Below, piece after piece: positions 16,747-25,721 of a DNA stretch of 64,000 nt; position 1 is the stretch's first letter; every line of letters starts with the position of its first letter. This DNA is from Bacillota bacterium (GTDB taxonomy: Bacteria; Bacillota; Clostridia; Peptostreptococcales; Anaerovoracaceae), in assembly GCA_029006195.1 (NCBI GenBank), contig JAQXGH010000011.1, positions 1-64,000 of the forward strand. Reading direction: 5' to 3'. The translations under genes and the position numbers were made by a program. Under the pieces are notes generated by a model, which was given only the letters and a program-made list of their open reading frames with translations, had not been told where the DNA came from and did no database searches.

Positions 16747-18114
16747 ATGATTCACCAGTATCAATTAAATGGATATAACATAGTTCTGGATATATTTAGT
16801 GGAGCCATCCATATCGTGGATGATTTCGCATATGATGCCATCAAAATTTGCGATGAAGAAGGTAGAGATAATCTCAGGGAAAAGCTCGTATTAAAGTACG
16901 CTGAAAACAATGATATAAGCGAAGAAGATATCGATATGATAATCGAAGATATCGATGAGCTTAAGTCGGCAGGCAAGCTTTTTACCGAGGACATCTTTGA
17001 GGCTAATGCATTTGATCTTAAGGCACGTCATACAGAAGTTAAGGCGCTTTGCCTGCATGTATCACATGCCTGCAATCTTACATGTAGTTACTGCTTCGCT
17101 AGACAGGGTAACTTCTGCGGCGAAGAAGCTCTTATGAGCCTGGATACAGCTAAGGCTGCAATTGACTTCCTCATCGAGAACTCGGGCGACAGATATAATC
17201 TCGAAGTTGACTTTTTCGGTGGCGAACCGCTTCTTAACTGGGAAGTTGTTAAGGGGACTGTTGAATATGCCAGAAGCATCGAGAAGGAGCACAATAAGAA
17301 TTTCAGATTCACGCTTACAACAAACGGCATGAATATTGATGACGAGGTCATCGAGTTTTCAAATAAGGAAATGCACAATGTTGTATTAAGCCTTGATGGC
17401 CGTAAGGAAGTTCATGACAGATTCAGAAAGACTCCGTCTGGCGCTGGAAGCTATGATACTATCGTTCCTAAATTCCAGGAATTTGTAAAGAGGCGGGGTG
17501 ACAAGGTTTACTACATCTGAGGAACATACACAAAGAACAATCTTGATTTATTTAACGACATTATCCATATGGCAGATTTAGGATTTACTGAATTGTCAAT
17601 GGAACCTGTTGTAACTGAACCTGGAGATCCTGCTGGATTAACAGAAGCTGACCTTCCGGCTATCTATGAACAGTATGAAAAGCTGGCTATAGAAATGATA
17701 AAGAGAAAGAAGGAAGGAAATCCTTTCACTTTCTATCACTATATGATCGATCTGACAGGCGGACCGTGTATCTATAAGAGAATTTCCGGATGTGGTGCTG
17801 GTACTGAATATCTGGCAGTTACACCATGGGGCGATCTTTATCCGTGCCACCAGTTCGTAAATGACCCTGAATATAAGATGGGTGATCTTAAGAACGGGGT
17901 TACAGAAATTGATAAGAGAGATAGTTTCAAACTTTGCAACTCATACTCGAGAAAAGAATGCCTGGATTGTTGGGCTAGACTCTACTGCAGCGGTGGATGT
18001 GCTGCTAATTCATATCACGCAACAGGTGATATTACAGGTGTATATGAGTACGGATGTGATCTCTTTAAGAAGAGAATTGAATGTGCTATAATGATGGAAA
18101 TTGCTCAAATGTAG
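16747..18114 (+). pseudogene. SCIFF radical SAM maturase, complete but for one in-frame TGA
   Basis: One frame runs from ATG 16747 to TAG 18114 (456 codons, the normal length), interrupted only by TGA at 17518-17520 (codon 258). The N-terminal RRE-like region and the radical SAM triad Cys109, Cys113, Cys116 (CNLTCSYC) lie before it. After it come the SPASM auxiliary-cluster cysteines (GGPC, SGCGAG, YPCHQF, LCNSYSRKECLDC, YCSGGC, YGC). Flanking sequence reads KVYYI-stop-GTYTKNNLD; the family has YY(V/I)RGT(F/Y)T, so an Arg codon was lost, by one base from CGA or AGA. A GGGAG site precedes the start. Either it is a recent nonsense mutation, a sequencing error, or UGA is read through. A restart at ATG 17569 would make only the SPASM half. 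UGA ends other genes here. Confidence 0.9.
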
Positions 18115-18136
18115 CACAAATTGTTTGAAAATACTA

Positions 18137-18166
18137 TTGACAAAGTTGGTGTGTTAACGGTATAAT
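18137..18166 (+). promoter_or_regulatory. rpmF promoter
   Basis: TTGACA (18137-18142), 18-bp spacer, TATAAT (18161-18166). Predicted start near 18173. Confidence 0.8.
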
Positions 18167-18170
18167 TTCA

Positions 18171-18195
18171 ATGTTGCGATTAGCAGTAGCAACAT
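18171..18195 (+). promoter_or_regulatory. 5'-terminal hairpin of the rpmF mRNA
   Basis: ATGTTGC (18171-18177) and GCAACAT (18189-18195) form a perfect 7-bp stem around 11 nt at the predicted 5' end. It may stabilise the mRNA or serve L32 autoregulation. Confidence 0.4.
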
Positions 18196-18234
18196 GTTGA
18201 CTATGATTAATGTATCCCAAGGAGGTGTAAATAT

Positions 18235-18417
18235 ATGGCAGTACCTAAAAGAAAAACTTCAAAGGCTAAGACTCACCAGAGAAAAGCAGCTAACATGAAG
18301 ATGAAGGCACCTGGCGTTTCAATTTTCCCACAGTGTCACGAGCCGAAGCTCCCACACAGAGTTTGCCCTAACTGCAACTACTATGACGGCAAAGACGTTA
18401 TGGCAACTGAGGCGTAA
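18235..18417 (+). CDS. rpmF: 50S ribosomal protein L32
   Basis: 60 residues beginning [18 protein letters not shown], the standard bacterial L32. The zinc-ribbon half reads [23 protein letters not shown]: three of the four usual cysteines remain, and the first (CPxC) is Phe (codon TTC, one base from TGC). AAGGAGGTG precedes the ATG. Normally yceD lies upstream in the same transcript and plsX downstream; neither is here. Confidence 0.96.
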   Translation: MAVPKRKTSKAKTHQRKAANMKMKAPGVSIFPQCHEPKLPHRVCPNCNYYDGKDVMATEA

Positions 18418-18470
18418 ATTAGCGCATGAAATTATCGGCGTCGGATGATGCCAGTTTAAGATGTAGACAA

Positions 18471-18503
18471 GGCCTGGCCCCGATTTATGGTGGCAGGCTT
18501 TTT
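18471..18503 (+). terminator. terminator after rpmF
   Basis: GCCTG (18472-18476) pairs with CAGGC (18494-18498), followed by five T and a T-rich tail. The loop is long, so strength is uncertain. Confidence 0.6.
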
Positions 18504-18526
18504 CTGTTTGTATAAAAGGAGAGAGC

Positions 18527-19906
18527 ATGGCTGATAAGAATCGTTGGGAAGAGTATAACGAGTCAGAGCTTAATGAGCTCGATGCGTTATGCGGCGAATA
18601 TAAGACTTTTTTGAATAATGGCAAGACTGAGCGCGAGTGCATTAAAATTATTAAATCAATGGCTTTAGAAGCTGGATTTAAGGAGCTTAAGGGCTTTGCA
18701 GATCTGAAGAAGGGTGATAAGTTCTTCATAGAGAAGATGGGAAAGACTATTGCACTGTTTGTGATGGGAAAGAAGCCGGTTGAAGAGGGTATCAATATTG
18801 TTGGTGCTCACGTGGATTCACCTAGACTCGACCTCAAGCAGAACCCTATCTATGAAACTGATGGCCTTTGCTATGCTGATACACACTACTATGGCGGTAT
18901 CAAGAAATATCAGTGGCTCGAAACTCCTCTCGCACTTCATGGCGTAGTAGTGAAGAAAGATGGAACTTCAGTCGATATTTGTATCGGTGAAGATGCTGAT
19001 GATCCGGTAGTTGTAATCAGCGACCTGCTCGTTCATCTCTCACAGAAGCAGATGAGTGGTAAGGCGAATGAAATTATCGAAGGTGAAAAGCTTGATATAA
19101 TTTTAGGAAATAGACCGGCTGTGTCAGATGATGAAGATGGTAAAGAACAGCTTAAGAAGAATGTACTGAATATCCTGGCAGAGAAGTACGATTTCGAAGA
19201 AGACGACCTTATGTCAGCTGAAATCGAAGCGGTACCTGCTGGTAAGGCTAGAGATTGCGGTATCGATAGAAGCATGATCATGTCATATGGACAGGATGAC
19301 AGAGTTTGTGCTTTCGCTTCACTTAAGGGTATTCTTGAAATAGATGAACCTGAAAGAACAGCTTGCTGCCTCTTTGTTGATAAGGAAGAAATCGGCAGTG
19401 TTGGAGCTACAGGAATGCATTCACATTTCTTTGAAAATGTTGTTGCAGAAATCGTAGCACTTTCTGCAGGCGAATCAGAATTAAAAGTACGCAGAGCTTT
19501 AGAAAATTCAAGTATGTTATCTGCTGACGTTACAGCAGCATATGATCCTATGTTTGCCTTCGCATTCGACAAGAAGAGCGCAGCTCAGTTTACTGGCGGC
19601 CTGGCGCTTTGCAAGTACACAGGTTCAAGAGGTAAGAGCGGATCAAATGATGCTAATGCTGAATTTATTGCTAAGCTCAGAAATATTTTTGATGACAATA
19701 ATGCTAAATTCCAGTTTGCTGAACTGGGCAGAGTTGACGTCGGTGGCGGCGGTACAATCGCTTATATCATGGCAAACTATGGAATGGAAGTAATAGACGC
19801 AGGCGTTCCGCTTCTCGGAATGCATGCTCCATATGAAATATCAAGTAAGGTTGATGTTTATGAATCATATAAGGGTTATAAGGCCTTTATGAACGAAATG
19901 ATTTAA
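18527..19906 (+). CDS. M18-family aspartyl/leucyl aminopeptidase
   Basis: 459 residues. Cytoplasmic dinuclear zinc aminopeptidase of the M18 family. The metal-site motif AHVDSPRLDLK lies at about 89-99, THYYGGIKKYQW near 120-131, DKEEIGSVG near 284-292 with the catalytic Glu pair, and LGMHAPYE near the C-terminus supplies the last His ligand. AAAGGAGAG precedes the ATG. It releases N-terminal residues from peptides, in keeping with the amino-acid fermenting profile suggested by the permeases at the window end. Confidence 0.93.
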   Translation: MADKNRWEEYNESELNELDALCGEYKTFLNNGKTERECIKIIKSMALEAGFKELKGFADLKKGDKFFIEKMGKTIALFVMGKKPVEEGINIVGAHVDSPRLDLKQNPIYETDGLCYADTHYYGGIKKYQWLETPLALHGVVVKKDGTSVDICIGEDADDPVVVISDLLVHLSQKQMSGKANEIIEGEKLDIILGNRPAVSDDEDGKEQLKKNVLNILAEKYDFEEDDLMSAEIEAVPAGKARDCGIDRSMIMSYGQDDRVCAFASLKGILEIDEPERTACCLFVDKEEIGSVGATGMHSHFFENVVAEIVALSAGESELKVRRALENSSMLSADVTAAYDPMFAFAFDKKSAAQFTGGLALCKYTGSRGKSGSNDANAEFIAKLRNIFDDNNAKFQFAELGRVDVGGGGTIAYIMANYGMEVIDAGVPLLGMHAPYEISSKVDVYESYKGYKAFMNEMI

Positions 19907-19928
19907 TGAACAGAGAAAGGAGAATCCA

Positions 19929-20894
19929 ATGACAAAAATTGATATATTCTCAGGTTTTCTGGGAGCTGGTAAGACAACTTTGATTAGAAAGCTGCTGGCA
20001 GATGGTTATGATAAGGAAAAAATCGTTCTTATCGAGAATGAATTCGGCGAAATCGGTATCGACCGCGGATTCCTTTCGGATGCTGGCGTAGAAATTACAG
20101 AAATGAATTCAGGATGTATCTGTTGCACTCTGGTTGGCGACTTCGCAGAAGCCATGAAGAAGGTAATCGCAGAATATGCACCTGACAGAATTATTATCGA
20201 ACCATCAGGCGTTGGTAAGCTTAGTGATGTTGCAAAGGCTGCAGCCGGCGTAGAAGGTGTACAGATCGATTCAATGGTAGCTGTTGTTGATCCTAGAAAG
20301 TGCAGAATGTACATGGAAAACTTCGGCGAATTCTACAGTGACCAGATCGAATCTGCAGGTACTATCGTAGTAAGCCACGGCGACAATGTTGATGATGATA
20401 CTTTAGCAGAAGCTTTTGATATCATCAAGGAACACAACGCTGATGCGCCAGTTGTTGCTACTGCATGGGATGCACTTTCAGGAAGCCAGATCATGGCTGA
20501 ATTCAAGCCTGGCAAGGAATATGCTCCTAAGCACGATCACGGTACAGACTGCACATGCGGTTGCCATGATCACGATCACGATCACGACCATGATCACCAT
20601 CACCACGGTCACGATCATCACCATGCTGATGAAATCTTTGACAGCGTAGGCATTGAAACAATTCGCAAGTTCACTGAAGAAGATATCGCAGGAATTCTCG
20701 AAGGTTTTGAAGCTAAGCCAAATATCTTAAGAGCTAAGGGAATGGTTCAGTCAAAGAATGGCGGTTGGATCTTCTTTGATTATGTTCCAGGAACAAAGGA
20801 TATCAGAGAAGGCAGCGCTCAGACAGTAGGTAAGGCTTGCGTAATCGGAACAGGTCTTGATGAAGCTGAAATCAAGGGTGTTTTCTCACTGTAG
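19929..20894 (+). CDS. CobW/COG0523-family GTPase with His-rich metal-binding stretch
   Basis: 321 residues. Metallochaperone-type G3E GTPase. Walker A GFLGAGKTT at about 9-17, the switch segment ENEFGEIGIDRG near 37-48, the metal motif CICC at about 64-67, and EPSGVGK. Between about 195 and 222 lies a CTCGC motif followed by a run of alternating His and Asp, a probable zinc, nickel or cobalt store. A CobW C-terminal domain follows. AAAGGAG precedes the ATG. The partner gene begins 12 bp downstream. The target metal is not evident; no Zur box or permease is adjacent. Confidence 0.9.
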   Translation: MTKIDIFSGFLGAGKTTLIRKLLADGYDKEKIVLIENEFGEIGIDRGFLSDAGVEITEMNSGCICCTLVGDFAEAMKKVIAEYAPDRIIIEPSGVGKLSDVAKAAAGVEGVQIDSMVAVVDPRKCRMYMENFGEFYSDQIESAGTIVVSHGDNVDDDTLAEAFDIIKEHNADAPVVATAWDALSGSQIMAEFKPGKEYAPKHDHGTDCTCGCHDHDHDHDHDHHHHGHDHHHADEIFDSVGIETIRKFTEEDIAGILEGFEAKPNILRAKGMVQSKNGGWIFFDYVPGTKDIREGSAQTVGKACVIGTGLDEAEIKGVFSL

Positions 20895-20906
20895 TGGAGG
20901 TTTAAG

Positions 20907-21869
20907 ATGCTCGAATCAAAATGGACAAAGCAGGTTCCTGTATATCTTTTTACAGGATTCCTGGAGTCAGGTAAGACATCATTTATTATAGATTCACTGT
21001 CAGAGCAGGATTTCGCAGCAAACGACAGAAATCTGGTTATCGTAACAGAGAAGGGAATGACACCTATCTCAAAGGATAAGTTCCCTGGTAAGAGTGTAGA
21101 GGTTGAATTTGTCACAGACAAAAACAATTTTTGCCCGGATTACCTTAAAATTCTTAACGAAAAGTATAGACCTGAAAAGATCTTGATCGAATGCAATGGC
21201 ATGTGGATGCTTGATGATATCTATAACAATATCCCTGAAAACTGGGTAATCGTTCAGGAATTCACATTCGCTGAAGCGGCTACATTCATGATGTATAACA
21301 ACAACATGAGAAATCTGGTATTTGATAAACTCAAATATGCAGATGTGGTTGCCTTTAATAGATTCAACCCTTCATCAATGGATGTTATGGATTACCATAA
21401 GATTGTAAGAGTTGCCAACAGAAGTTCGCAGATCGTATATGAAACTGCTGATGGCCAGATCAAAGTGGATGATATAGAAGATCCTCTTCCATTTGATGAT
21501 ACTAAGGACTTTATTGAACTTGACGATAGAGACTATGCATACTGGTATAGAGATTTTGCTGAAAATCATTCCAAGTATGTGGGTAAGAAGATGAAGTTCA
21601 AGTGCATGATCACAACACAGGGTGAAAGCCCATATGCTGATTACGGCGCTGGAAGACATGTTATGACATGTTGCGTTGATGACATTGAATTCATGGGACT
21701 TCTTTGTCAGAGCAAGTGTGATGATAAACCGAAGCATGGAATGTGGGCAATGATCACAGGAACTATCGTTCAGGGTCCGGTTCTTCTTGATGGAAGCTAT
21801 CCTATAATGGAAGTTGAATCACTGAAGCCTGCTGAGCCACCTGAAGAACAGGTTGCTAATTACTATTAA
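20907..21869 (+). CDS. CobW-like GTPase fused to a YcgQ/DUF1980-like C-terminal domain
   Basis: 320 residues. The N-terminal half is a G3E GTPase with P-loop GFLESGKTS at about 14-22, but the CxCC metal motif is replaced by ECNGMW. After about residue 205 the sequence changes to a small beta-rich domain (KYVGKKMKFKCMI, HVMTCCVDDIEFMGLLC, MWAMITGTI) that resembles the C-terminal domain of the YcgQ/TIGR03943 permease-associated proteins. It probably forms a heteromeric metal-handling pair with the upstream GTPase. A GGAGG precedes the ATG and a bidirectional terminator follows. Confidence 0.82.
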   Translation: MLESKWTKQVPVYLFTGFLESGKTSFIIDSLSEQDFAANDRNLVIVTEKGMTPISKDKFPGKSVEVEFVTDKNNFCPDYLKILNEKYRPEKILIECNGMWMLDDIYNNIPENWVIVQEFTFAEAATFMMYNNNMRNLVFDKLKYADVVAFNRFNPSSMDVMDYHKIVRVANRSSQIVYETADGQIKVDDIEDPLPFDDTKDFIELDDRDYAYWYRDFAENHSKYVGKKMKFKCMITTQGESPYADYGAGRHVMTCCVDDIEFMGLLCQSKCDDKPKHGMWAMITGTIVQGPVLLDGSYPIMEVESLKPAEPPEEQVANYY

Positions 21870-21887
21870 AATCAATAAGTAAATTAA

Positions 21888-21922
21888 AAAGAGTATCGCG
21901 ATTGCAATACTCTTTATTTTTT
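21888..21922. terminator. bidirectional terminator between CobW pair and asd
   Basis: AAAGAGTAT (21888-21896) pairs with ATACTCTTT (21907-21915). A T-rich tail follows on the plus strand and another on the minus strand, serving both convergent transcripts. Confidence 0.85.
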
Positions 21923-21937
21923 AGTTTTCTCTAGAAA

Positions 21938-22945
21938 CTAGTCTGGAAGCTGTGTAAGAAGCTTTTCTGCGATCTGTACAGCGTTTGTAGCAGCGCCCTT
22001 ACGGATGTTATCTGCAACTACCCAGATGTTAAGACCGTTGTCGATTGAGAAATCACGACGGATTCTACCGATGTAAACTTCATCAGTACCAGCAGCGTTC
22101 AGTGCCAGTGGATATACATTGTTAGCAGGATCGTCCTGAACAATGATTCCAGGTGAGTTCTTGAAGAGTTCTACGATGTCTTCAAGTTCAAATGGCTTTT
22201 CTGTTTCGATGTTGATTGATTCGCTGTGTGAATCAAATACTGGAACACGTACAGTTGTTGCTGTTACCTTGATGTTGTCGTCGCCAAGGATCTTGTGTGT
22301 TTCGTTGATCATCTTCATTTCTTCCTTAGTGTATCCATTGTCTGTGAATACATCGATGTGTGGAAGACAATTTCCTGCGATAGGATGAGCATATGCCTGG
22401 AGTTCTGCGCCATTTCCTTCCAGACCGTTCTTCAGGTCGTTGATACCCTTAACGCCTGAACCTGATACTGCCTGATAAGTTGAGTAGATTACTCTCTTAA
22501 GACCGTACTTGTCCTGGATTGGCTTCAGAGCTACCATAGCCTGAATTGTTGAGCAGTTAGGGTTAGCGATGATACCCTTATTCCAAGAGATGTCCTGAGG
22601 GTTTACTTCAGGTACAACGAGAGGAACGTTTTCGTCCATTCTCCACTGGCTGCTGTTATCTACTACAGTAACGCCATGTGCTGCAGCGATAGGAGCGAAC
22701 TTTTCACTAGTGCCGCCACCTGCTGAGAACAGTGCGATATCAATTGGCTTGTCAAATGAATGCTCGGTCAGTTCTTCCACTACTACGTCCTTGCCTCTGA
22801 AGTTGATTACCTTACCAGCTGATTTCTTTGATGCCATGAAATAAATGTTTTCATAAGGAAAATCTCTTTCTTCGAGGACTTTCAGGAATGTTGATCCTAC
22901 AACACCTGTCGCGCCTACTACTGCGATATTTGGTTTTCTGTTCAT
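21938..22945 (-). CDS. asd: aspartate-semialdehyde dehydrogenase
   Basis: Reduces aspartyl-4-phosphate for lysine, threonine, methionine and diaminopimelate synthesis. 335 residues from the ATG ending at 22945, which gives MNRKPNIAVVGATGVVGS with the NADP-binding GATGVVG motif at the N-terminus. Catalytic Cys lies in NPNCSTIQ (about residue 129), and SGSGVKG and the HIDVF region follow. GGAGG lies 12 nt upstream and AGAG closer. An in-frame ATG at 22978 would add 11 residues. It works in one pathway with dapF at 46989. Confidence 0.95.
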   Translation of the reverse strand: MNRKPNIAVVGATGVVGSTFLKVLEERDFPYENIYFMASKKSAGKVINFRGKDVVVEELTEHSFDKPIDIALFSAGGGTSEKFAPIAAAHGVTVVDNSSQWRMDENVPLVVPEVNPQDISWNKGIIANPNCSTIQAMVALKPIQDKYGLKRVIYSTYQAVSGSGVKGINDLKNGLEGNGAELQAYAHPIAGNCLPHIDVFTDNGYTKEEMKMINETHKILGDDNIKVTATTVRVPVFDSHSESINIETEKPFELEDIVELFKNSPGIIVQDDPANNVYPLALNAAGTDEVYIGRIRRDFSIDNGLNIWVVADNIRKGAATNAVQIAEKLLTQLPD

Positions 22946-22987
22946 TTTCTCTACTGACCTCCGATAAATTAATTTCATACTTGCTAT

Positions 22988-23016
22988 AGTATAGCACCAC
23001 AATTGTGTGGATACAA
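22988..23016 (-). promoter_or_regulatory. asd promoter
   Basis: On the minus strand: TTGTAT (23016-23011), 17-bp spacer, TATACT (22993-22988) with TGc extension. Confidence 0.6.
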
Positions 23017-23125
23017 GAAACAATTATTTAAATACAACAAAAAAACAAGCGAAATTTATGTTTAATCAACACATCATCGACACAAAGCCTTCAGGATAAA
23101 ACCACTACAGAAAATACGTGCTTTG

Positions 23126-23134
23126 TGGTATAAT
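23126..23134 (+). promoter_or_regulatory. extended -10 promoter of ftsK
   Basis: TGGTATAAT, with the hexamer at 23129-23134. It gives a leader of about 60 nt. The rest of 22946-23202 is AT-rich and holds no gene. Confidence 0.6.
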
Positions 23135-23202
23135 TTATTCTGTATGAGAATGTAAATTATTCGGTTAATTTCGAAAAAATTTTAGATAAAAGAGATAATA
23201 AA

Positions 23203-25719
23203 ATGGCGAAAACAACAACAAAGAAAAACACAAAAACCAAGGCGGATACTAAGCCTAAGAGTAATAACAATAATAGGAATTCTAAAGGCACTAAGAAACC
23301 GGGTCCTAAATCAACTATTCAGCAGAATGTTGAGAAGGCAGAAGCTAAGAGAGAGCATAGAGCTACAATTAGAGATGAGATTCTGGGAATGGTACTAATT
23401 GCTTTCGGTATTTTCCTTGCAGTAGCTATTCAGACTGATGCTGCAGGTGTTCTGGGTGAATACATAGGTAAGTTCCTTAAGGGATCATTCGGCATTGTTG
23501 CATATATCACACCATACTATTTCATAATATATGGTTTCCTGTTATTCCTTAGGAAGACTATTCATTCAGATGGCAAGTCAGTGTTTTATATTATTATCAT
23601 TTATCTGATGTTTGCGCTCATTAATGCGGGCCGATATGTTGGAACTATTGCTGACGGCGGTGCTTATGGCAATATTTTTGACAGATTCGAAGAAGGCCTG
23701 AGACTTGAAGGTGGCGGTGTTTTCGGAACATATGTAGGTGGATTCATTTCAACATGGATAGGTATTCCAGGATTATATATCATGTCATTTGTAATCCTGT
23801 TTATCACAATACTTCTTCTCATAAACACTCCTATTTCCAGATTCTTTGAAGGCTTCAAGCAGAGAAGAATAAGAAGAGAAATAGAACTTGATGAAATGGA
23901 GAAGGAAGAAGCTCGTCTTGTGGATAGAGATGCACTGCAGGCTATGCAGTACAGAAAGCAGCTTGAGAAAGAGAAGATGGCTAAGCAGGCTCGTGCTGAC
24001 ATGCAGTATGGTGATGATGTGATCACAGTGAATTCTGCTGAAAGTCAGAAGAGACTTATGGCCCTTATGAGCAGCGAAAACCCTGATGGAATTGATAAGA
24101 AGGGTAAGGAAGAACCTGTAGTTAAAATGACAAATTCAGAAGCTGCAAACAGCAGACTCGCAGCTGAAGACTTTAATGAAAATGGAATAAATGAGAATTA
24201 TCAGTTCCCATCAATAGAGTTCCTTAATAGAGGACACGGCAATTCTACTATGGAGAGTGAAATGTCCTTAAGACAAAAGGCAATGAAGCTTGAAGACACA
24301 TTAAAGAGCTTCAATATCGATGCCAATGTCACTAACGTAACACAGGGACCTGCCGTAACAAGATACGAAGTTCATCCCAACAGTGGCGTTAAAGTTAAGG
24401 GAATCAAGAGCCTGGCTGACGACATCGCTCTTAACATGGAAGCAAAGAGCATCAGAATTGAAGCCCCTATTCCTGGTAAGCCAGCTGTTGGAATAGAAAT
24501 TGAAAACGATAGAATAAATATGGTAACAGTCAGAGAAATCATCGAGTCTGCAGCCTTTGTAAATGCCAAGTCCAAGCTGACATTCGCAGTAGGTAAAGAC
24601 ATTGCGGGCAAGGCGATTGTGGCTGACCTTAAATCAATGCCGCATCTTCTGATCGCTGGTTCAACCGGTTCAGGTAAGTCGGTATGTATCAACAGTATCA
24701 TCACAAGTATTCTTTATAAGGCAAGACCTGATGAAGTTAAGATGGTGCTGATCGACCCTAAGGTAGTAGAACTTAGCAATTATAACGGAATTCCGCATCT
24801 GCTCATTCCTGTTGTTACTGATCCGGCAAAGGCTGCAGCCGCTCTCAACTGGGCTGTTGCCGAAATGGACGACAGATATAAGAAGTTTGCAGAAGAAGGA
24901 GCTAGAGAGCTGGCAAGCTACAATCAGATAATCGAGAAAAAGAACGCCAAGGCGCTCAAGGCTGCTGGAAGAAATAAGGATGGAAGTGGCGAAGGAACTC
25001 AGCCGGTTACACTTGAGCCAAAGATGCCGCAGGTCGTTATCATAATAGACGAGCTTGCTGACCTTATGATGGCTGCACCTTCACAGGTTGAAGAATCCAT
25101 CTGCAGACTGGCACAGAAGGCTAGAGCAGCAGGCATGCACCTTATCGTAGCAACTCAGAGACCATCTGTAGACGTAATCACAGGTGTTATCAAGGCTAAC
25201 ATTCCTTCAAGAATTGCTTTCGCTGTATCCTCACAGGTAGACTCAAGAACTATCCTTGATATGGGCGGTGCAGAAAAGCTGGTTGGTAAGGGCGATATGC
25301 TCTTTAACCCTCTGGGTAACGGTAAACCAACAAGAGTTCAGGGTACTTTCATTTCAGATGATGAAGTTCATAACGTTATCGAATTTGTTAAGTCGCAGGG
25401 AACTGCGGATGAAGCTGCAGCAAATGATGTTATGGACAGAATCTCTCGTGTTAATACCCCTGATGCTGAAAAGGGTAATAGAGATTTCGAAGATGAACTT
25501 CTTCCTGATGCTATTGAGCTTGTTGTTGATACGGGACAGGCTTCAGTATCAATGCTTCAGAGAAGATTTAGAATTGGATACAATAGAGCGGCCAGACTCA
25601 TTGACATGATGGAGGATAGACAGATAATCGGACCATCAGAAGGAAGTAAACCAAGACAGGTGCTTATAACAGAAGAAGATTTGGCTATTATGAATGAATC
25701 ACTGGAGGACATGAAATAA
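23203..25719 (+). CDS. ftsK: DNA translocase FtsK/SpoIIIE
   Basis: 838 residues. Septum-anchored motor that pumps chromosome DNA through the division or sporulation septum. A Lys/Asn-rich leader (1-55) is followed by about four transmembrane helices (roughly 60-205), a charged linker, then the motor: GSTGSGKS Walker A near residue 487, DELADLMM Walker B near 610, TQRPSVDVITG near 650. The C-terminal winged-helix gamma domain (SMLQRRFRIGYNRAARL, near 785) reads DNA polarity sequences. AGAGATAAT precedes the ATG. Followed by rimO three bases later. Confidence 0.95.
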   Translation: MAKTTTKKNTKTKADTKPKSNNNNRNSKGTKKPGPKSTIQQNVEKAEAKREHRATIRDEILGMVLIAFGIFLAVAIQTDAAGVLGEYIGKFLKGSFGIVAYITPYYFIIYGFLLFLRKTIHSDGKSVFYIIIIYLMFALINAGRYVGTIADGGAYGNIFDRFEEGLRLEGGGVFGTYVGGFISTWIGIPGLYIMSFVILFITILLLINTPISRFFEGFKQRRIRREIELDEMEKEEARLVDRDALQAMQYRKQLEKEKMAKQARADMQYGDDVITVNSAESQKRLMALMSSENPDGIDKKGKEEPVVKMTNSEAANSRLAAEDFNENGINENYQFPSIEFLNRGHGNSTMESEMSLRQKAMKLEDTLKSFNIDANVTNVTQGPAVTRYEVHPNSGVKVKGIKSLADDIALNMEAKSIRIEAPIPGKPAVGIEIENDRINMVTVREIIESAAFVNAKSKLTFAVGKDIAGKAIVADLKSMPHLLIAGSTGSGKSVCINSIITSILYKARPDEVKMVLIDPKVVELSNYNGIPHLLIPVVTDPAKAAAALNWAVAEMDDRYKKFAEEGARELASYNQIIEKKNAKALKAAGRNKDGSGEGTQPVTLEPKMPQVVIIIDELADLMMAAPSQVEESICRLAQKARAAGMHLIVATQRPSVDVITGVIKANIPSRIAFAVSSQVDSRTILDMGGAEKLVGKGDMLFNPLGNGKPTRVQGTFISDDEVHNVIEFVKSQGTADEAAANDVMDRISRVNTPDAEKGNRDFEDELLPDAIELVVDTGQASVSMLQRRFRIGYNRAARLIDMMEDRQIIGPSEGSKPRQVLITEEDLAIMNESLEDMK

Positions 25720-25721
25720 TA

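Noticed and set aside
17518-17520. Genome-wide reassignment of UGA as a sense codon
   Set aside because: tmk (TGA at 1210-1212), the gene ending at 31199 and the gene ending at 41266 all stop at TGA at sensible lengths.
17521-17570. Selenocysteine insertion at the maturase TGA
   Set aside because: No stable stem-loop follows the codon at the usual distance, and the family has Arg, not Cys, at this site.
20580-20640. Repeat array in the GATCAC-rich stretch
   Set aside because: It is the His/Asp codon run inside the CobW gene.
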